From Kofleriaceae bacterium (GTDB taxonomy: Bacteria > Myxococcota_A > Polyangia > Haliangiales > Haliangiaceae), in assembly GCA_022842285.1 (NCBI GenBank), contig JALHPV010000037.1, positions 1 through 36,479 on the forward strand: 36,479 nucleotides of DNA, written 5' to 3'. The first letter of the stretch is position 1. Each line of letters begins with the position of its first letter. The translations under genes and the position numbers were made by a program. Under the pieces are notes generated by a model that saw nothing but the letters and a program-made list of their open reading frames with translations, searched no databases and was not told the DNA's origin. Positions 32,717 to 36,479 of the stretch are shown here, piece after piece.

Positions 32717-33463
32717 CTACTTGGCTGTTCCACAGCGATAGCTCGTCGTGACCTCGGACCGATCAGTCAACTGGAACCACACTTCGCCGTGCTCCGGTTG
32801 TGGCTTCGAGCGCGGCTCACACTGCGAGCCGGTGCCCACAACCATGCGGGTCGCCGTGAGGCCACGTGCCTCGAGGGCGGCGGCAACGAACGCGACTCGC
32901 CGCGGTCCGAGATCAGAGCGCTCCACATCGCGCTGCCCGCCGGTCGCACAGAGAATCACGTTCGCCTTGATCGAGCCACTGATCGCGACCAGCTCGTCGA
33001 GCAGGTCCGTGAACAACTGGGTCTCGGTCGCCTCGGGCGGAAAGCTGACCACCTTCAACTCGAGCTGTCCGGCCGGCGACTTCAGCCGTCTGAAGATCGG
33101 GCAGGCGTCCGGTCGCCCTGGCCCAGTGACAACGCGCTCGTTCGCGAGCGGTCGCGGCTCCCCGCTACTCGAGCCCCGCTCGGGGCAGCCGTCCTCATCG
33201 TTCAGACCATTGTAAGTCTCGCGCTCATCGGGGCACTGATCCGCGTCGTCAAGCAGATCGTCACCGTCGGCGTTCGCCACTGTTGGCACTTCAGGTTGAC
33301 CGGTAGAGACGATGGCCGGCCCCATCGACGACTGACTACTCCCACACGATCCCGCCGCACATACGAACCAAACAATAGCGAGGCTCCAGATCCGGACGCC
33401 GCCAACGGCCAGAGGCGTGACGCTCTCGTGCGTGTGGAGGTGGTCTCCCGCAGCCAGGAACAT
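32717..33463 (-). CDS. OmpA-like lipoprotein with a chimeric N-terminus taken from a kinase
   Basis: A 248-residue protein. Residues 1-22 (MFLAAGDHLHTHESVTPLAV plus GG) match the first 22 of the kinase at 26040-27476. They are joined in frame at codon 23 to a signal-like VRIWSLAIVWFVCAAGSC. The codon at the junction is GTC, so the native start is gone. The body has a thrombospondin type 3/calcium-type segment (DGDDLLDDADQCPDERETYN, GLNDEDGCPERG) and a diverged OmpA-like C-terminal domain (RRVAFVAAALEARGLTATRM, VVGTGSQCEP), as in outer-membrane OmpA-family proteins that bind peptidoglycan. Whether the lengthened N-terminus still exports is uncertain. Confidence 0.8.
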   Translation of the reverse strand: MFLAAGDHLHTHESVTPLAVGGVRIWSLAIVWFVCAAGSCGSSQSSMGPAIVSTGQPEVPTVANADGDDLLDDADQCPDERETYNGLNDEDGCPERGSSSGEPRPLANERVVTGPGRPDACPIFRRLKSPAGQLELKVVSFPPEATETQLFTDLLDELVAISGSIKANVILCATGGQRDVERSDLGPRRVAFVAAALEARGLTATRMVVGTGSQCEPRSKPQPEHGEVWFQLTDRSEVTTSYRCGTAK

Positions 33464-33588
33464 TCGTGACCGCAGCGTACCGGTAGTTGTCGCTAGTTGT
33501 CGGCGGCCCCCTCGAGGATCCAGGTCCGGATCCGATCACGGTCCACCTCGCCCAGGGGTGGTCGTTCGAGCGGCATCAGCCGACAGTC
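33398..33588 (-). repeat. right composite direct repeat (cytochrome-like 3' end plus kinase 5' end)
   Basis: Counterpart of 27411-27620. Here the cytochrome-like gene is whole and its last 31 codons (33493-33588) form the match; after a 29-bp spacer come 22 kinase codons (33398-33463) that now begin the OmpA-like gene. The spacer carries a local duplication, TAGTTGTCG, next to the stop codon. Homology stops sharply at both outer ends. Confidence 0.88.
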
Positions 33589-34797
33589 ACCCGTGCACAG
33601 CGCTGGATCGAGGTGAATCCACAGCGAGCTCCCCGCTGGATCGCCCGGGACGATCTTCGCGGCTAGCGTGTCGAACGCAGCCTCCTGCGAGCTGAAATCG
33701 ACGCCGCCCACGTCTCCCGTGTTGTGACACGCCCCACCGGCACACTTGCTGGTCAGGATCTCCGCGTAGATCGACGCGAACGTCGCGACTCCCGTCTGCT
33801 CTCCGGCCATCACCGGACACAAGCCTTGCGCTTCGCAGTTGGGGCCCGGCTCGGGGTAGATGAGCTCCACCGCGGGGCTCGGCCTGCAGCTGTCGTAATC
33901 GATCGGATCCTTGGCGTTGCTTCCATCAGGTGCGAGCCCATCGATCCAGCACCACAGCGCCCGCACGTTCGCTCGATTCCACGAGCAGCAGTTCGCGCGC
34001 GGCATCAGCGTCCCGATCGTCGGGTCGGTGAGCCGACGCATCAGGTAGCTGCGCTCGGGGTCCCCCGGCTTGATGAGCTTCGCGCCAATGTCGTGCCCAT
34101 AGGTGTGGTTGCGGTTCGGATCACCGACGTTGAAGCGATCAGGGCGCGGCAGGGCCGACTCGGCGAGGAAGCTCGTGATGATCGGAAACGGCGGACCTTC
34201 GGGGATCGCCATCAAGACCGTGCGCCCGCTCGGGTCGTCTGCGTCGAGCTGATACGCGAAGTGCGTGAGCCCCATCGGCACGAACGGGACCTCGATCTCT
34301 CCGCCTGCCCCGTCGGGAACGCGGCGCAGTGTGGTCATGGGATCCTTGTAGGCGGCGGTCTGCGGCAACAGCTTCGTGGGCGGATCCCGAAGCACCATGC
34401 GCCAGATCGTTGGCCCGAAGGTCGGATGGGGCTCGAGGTAGCCAAGCTCGATCCGTTCGAACCCGATCTCGGGGTTGCCGAACTCGACCACGTCACCACG
34501 GCGCTCGCACAGGTCGTGGAAGCGATCGCCCGAGTCCTGCTTCTGATTGCAGGGGACGCCGATGTTGTCGATGATCGATCCGAGCGAATCGAGGTTGGGG
34601 AACTCGTTCCCGTTGTGGCAGACGCCACCGTTCGGACCGCAGCCGCGGTAGATGCCCTGGTCGCCGTCGTACAGCGCGGCCAGATCAGGGTACTTCGTGC
34701 GGGCCTCGAGGTCGGTCTCATCGATCTGCGGCGGGGGCGTGGTCGCGCTGTCGCACGCGATCACGAACCCCACGAGCGCCACGAGCGCCGCCCTCAC
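33493..34797 (-). CDS. two-domain cytochrome c-like lipoprotein
   Basis: A 434-residue lipoprotein; GTG 34797 overlaps the DUF1501 stop as GTGA, with AGGAG 8 bp upstream. Signal VRAALVALVGFVIACDS gives a lipidated Cys 15. Two domains resemble Planctomycete cytochrome C (PF07635-type). Domain 1: C53-x6-C60-H (CGPNGGVCH), KPGDPERSYLMRRL, and LMP265 to WCWIDGL. Domain 2: C352-x4-C357-H (CAGGACH), VPGDPAGSSLW, and LMP409 to WILEGA. Both heme motifs depart from CxxCH, and CX4CH is known in some deltaproteobacterial cytochromes, so heme binding is possible but not certain. Coupled with DUF1501, its usual neighbour in Planctomycetes and Myxococcota. Confidence 0.85.
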   Translation of the reverse strand: MRAALVALVGFVIACDSATTPPPQIDETDLEARTKYPDLAALYDGDQGIYRGCGPNGGVCHNGNEFPNLDSLGSIIDNIGVPCNQKQDSGDRFHDLCERRGDVVEFGNPEIGFERIELGYLEPHPTFGPTIWRMVLRDPPTKLLPQTAAYKDPMTTLRRVPDGAGGEIEVPFVPMGLTHFAYQLDADDPSGRTVLMAIPEGPPFPIITSFLAESALPRPDRFNVGDPNRNHTYGHDIGAKLIKPGDPERSYLMRRLTDPTIGTLMPRANCCSWNRANVRALWCWIDGLAPDGSNAKDPIDYDSCRPSPAVELIYPEPGPNCEAQGLCPVMAGEQTGVATFASIYAEILTSKCAGGACHNTGDVGGVDFSSQEAAFDTLAAKIVPGDPAGSSLWIHLDPALCTGDCRLMPLERPPLGEVDRDRIRTWILEGAADN

Positions 34798-36266
34798 GAC
34801 CACAACTCCTGGATCGGCGAGCCCACGCCGGGCAGGCCCCATTGCTCGTCGAGGTGATCGAGCCCGAGCGCATCGAGGATCGTGACGAGGAGCTGCTGCG
34901 GCGAGTAGCGCGTGGTGGACTGCGTCGCGTTGTAGCTCTCGGTGTCGACCGGGCCGACCAGGCGATTCGGCCGCACGCCCGCGCCCATCACCGCATGCGC
35001 CAGATAGAAGCAGGCGTGATCGGCGCCGTGGTCGGTGCCGAGACCCGGGTTGAAGCCCGTGGCCTCCGAACCGGGGTCCCGACCGAAGTCGCTCATCGTC
35101 ACGACGAGCGTGCGGTCGAGGAGCGTGCCGCCATTCCCCGCGGGAATGCGCCCGAGCAACCACCACAACGCCGCCCAGGTCCGCGCGAAGTACCGATAGA
35201 GCGGAGGTCCGAACTCCGCTTCGCCCGAGTGAAAGTCGAACGTCGGCGTCTCGAGCGTGACCGCCGGGCTACCGATCTGAAGCAGCCGCACCGCGAGAGC
35301 GAGGTTGTCGGCGTACGCATCGTACTGAGAGCCAAACGGCTTTCCCTTGTGAAAGATCGCCTTCAGGATGCCGTTGGTCAGAGGCACCGCGCTTCCGAGG
35401 GAGACCGTTCCCAGCGCGGCTTCATCGCGGGCCGCATTGCCGAGCGCGAAGTCATCGTTCGCGAGCCGCGCCCCGATGTCGCGCGCCGCGCGCCGGTGAA
35501 ACGACAACGTCTCCGTCACCTGTTTTCCCACCGAGTGGCGCTCGGCGACCGCGTGCGCGTCGAGGCGATCGCGCATCGACTCGTCGGTGGCAAAGCCATT
35601 CCCCGTCGCGACGTTCCATGCCGGCAGCGCGTTCGCCGCGCTCGGGATGGAGCCAATGCCGGCGAGCGACACCGGGACGTGACGCGTGAGCCCGCCGAGG
35701 GCCGCGCCGAACTGCGCAGCCGGCGCGAGGTGAAACGCCGGCGCGCCGGTCGCGGTCGAGGTCGCCGCGAAGCCCGCACCGATCCGCGTGAGGATGCCCG
35801 GCGCAGCTCCGGTGGCATTGCCGGTCGGCTCTTCGATCCGGGCCCGGAGGTGATCGCCGCGCTCCTGGGCATAGGTACCGAGCACGCTCATCGCGGAGGC
35901 CATGGCGCGAAAGCGCGGCAGCGTCACACCGTCGAGGGCGGCGGGATGTGGTCGCGGCCCCTCGGCCACCGGCGCGAACTCGTAGGTTCCGTCCGGTCCC
36001 GGATCGTCGAGCAGATTTCCCAGCGCGAACGGCGTGGTCCCGCTCGCCAGGAGCCCCCACGGATTGTGCGACCGCTTCGAGGAGGCGTGGAACGCCGCGC
36101 TCGACCGGACTCCGCCCGCGAGGTTGATGATGAGCACGCGATCGGCGCGCGCCGCCGGTCCTGGAGCCGCCTGCGCGAGTCGGCGCAGGGCAGGTAGAAA
36201 CGCGAGCCCGAGCGCGCCGGCGCCGCACCAGCCGAGCAGATCACGACGAGATAGTGGGTTCGACAT
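34794..36266 (-). CDS. Tat-exported DUF1501 protein
   Basis: A 490-residue protein from ATG 36266, with AGGAG 4 bp before it. Its N-terminus is a twin-arginine signal (LSRRDLLGWCGAGALGLAFL, cut near AQA). The DUF1501 body has RVLIINLAGGVRSS, PTFDFHSGEAEFGP, RTLVVTMSDFGRDPGSEATG and LGTDHGADHACFYLAHAVMG, which carries the metal-binding-like Asp/His set of the alkaline phosphatase/sulfatase superfamily. Function is not known with certainty. It sits in a tight unit: 7 bp after the upstream gene and overlapping the cytochrome-like gene by 4 bp. Confidence 0.9.
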   Translation of the reverse strand: MSNPLSRRDLLGWCGAGALGLAFLPALRRLAQAAPGPAARADRVLIINLAGGVRSSAAFHASSKRSHNPWGLLASGTTPFALGNLLDDPGPDGTYEFAPVAEGPRPHPAALDGVTLPRFRAMASAMSVLGTYAQERGDHLRARIEEPTGNATGAAPGILTRIGAGFAATSTATGAPAFHLAPAAQFGAALGGLTRHVPVSLAGIGSIPSAANALPAWNVATGNGFATDESMRDRLDAHAVAERHSVGKQVTETLSFHRRAARDIGARLANDDFALGNAARDEAALGTVSLGSAVPLTNGILKAIFHKGKPFGSQYDAYADNLALAVRLLQIGSPAVTLETPTFDFHSGEAEFGPPLYRYFARTWAALWWLLGRIPAGNGGTLLDRTLVVTMSDFGRDPGSEATGFNPGLGTDHGADHACFYLAHAVMGAGVRPNRLVGPVDTESYNATQSTTRYSPQQLLVTILDALGLDHLDEQWGLPGVGSPIQELWS

Positions 36267-36273
36267 GTGACTC

Positions 36274-36479
36274 CTAGTAGGTGGAGAACTCGACCGAGTC
36301 GATCATCCGGCTGCAGAGCCAGCGCGCGGCGATATCCGGACTCGCACAGCCAGCCGGACCCGCCGTCACGCACGCCTGCATCTCGTCGACGAGCACGTCC
36401 ACCTCGCCCGGTCGAGGTGAGCGGTTCCAGATGCGGTCGATGAGATGCGTCGCGGCAACCGACAGGTCACCATTCCAGC
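36274..36479 (-). CDS. C-terminal end of an unidentified protein, 5' end outside window
   Basis: The minus-strand frame ends at TAG 36274-36276, reading ...WNGDLSVAATHLIDRIWNR then PRPGEVDVLVDEMQACVTAG and RWLCSRMIDSVEFSTY. It lies 7 bp upstream of the DUF1501 start, so belongs to the same operon. Four Cys are visible near the end (QACVT, GCASP, LCSR). In such operons this position is usually a second large DUF1501 partner, but 68 residues are too few to assign. Confidence 0.7.
   Translation of the reverse strand, partial: WNGDLSVAATHLIDRIWNRSPRPGEVDVLVDEMQACVTAGPAGCASPDIAARWLCSRMIDSVEFSTY

Noticed and set aside
27411-33588. Transposon with long terminal direct repeats
   Set aside because: The repeats are gene ends, not transposon termini, and no transposase or integrase lies between them; single crossover or duplication explains the layout better.

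Overview
The window is a GC-rich bacterial chromosome segment that looks myxobacterial (Myxococcota, probably a Haliangium/Kofleriaceae- or Nannocystis-like lineage). The reasons are the density of secreted lipoproteins with Asp/Ala-rich linkers, two Ser/Thr protein kinases, a sigma factor resembling a Myxococcales-specific family, an FHA-domain sigma54 activator, and RCC1-, FG-GAP- and TolB-type lipoproteins. This is inferred from protein style only; there is no rRNA or marker gene. The one RNA gene is a tRNA-Leu(UAG).

Layout. 1-5956: the C-terminal part of a beta-propeller protein, two small four-cysteine lipoproteins, a beta-helix-like protein, a lipoprotein broken by a frameshift at a C7 tract, an Ala/Gly-rich protein with a duplicated N-terminal 13-residue motif, and a candidate double-glycine-leader peptide. 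6194-9744: a trypsin/B-lectin lipoprotein, a zinc-ribbon membrane protein, an HNH protein directly upstream of tRNA-Leu, and a propeller lipoprotein. 9899-13478: two lipoproteins, a SUMF1-like protein, and two copies of a 58-59-bp intergenic repeat. 13528-17070 (minus): lipoprotein, sigma factor, then a kinase whose N-terminus carries an anti-sigma-like zinc motif. 17220-25142: a DsbA-like lipoprotein, FG-GAP proteins, a large orphan lipoprotein, and an RCC1 lipoprotein divergent from an FHA-sigma54 activator.

25247-36479 is almost entirely on the minus strand. In transcription order it holds the end of an unidentified protein, a Tat-exported DUF1501 protein, a two-domain cytochrome c-like lipoprotein, an OmpA-like protein, a universal stress protein, a type II P-type ATPase, a D-2-hydroxyacid dehydrogenase, a kinase and a TPR protein.

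The main discovery is in that last region. A composite direct repeat of about 200 bp (27411-27620 and 33398-33588) contains the last 31 codons of the cytochrome-like gene plus the first 22 codons of the kinase. An ancestral cytochrome-kinase-TPR gene string therefore appears to have been split by a 5.8-kb stress/ion-transport/fermentation cassette, with the junction sequence duplicated as in a single-crossover (Campbell-type) integration or a tandem duplication followed by replacement. At the right junction the OmpA-like gene has lost its own start and now reads in frame from the kinase's start codon.
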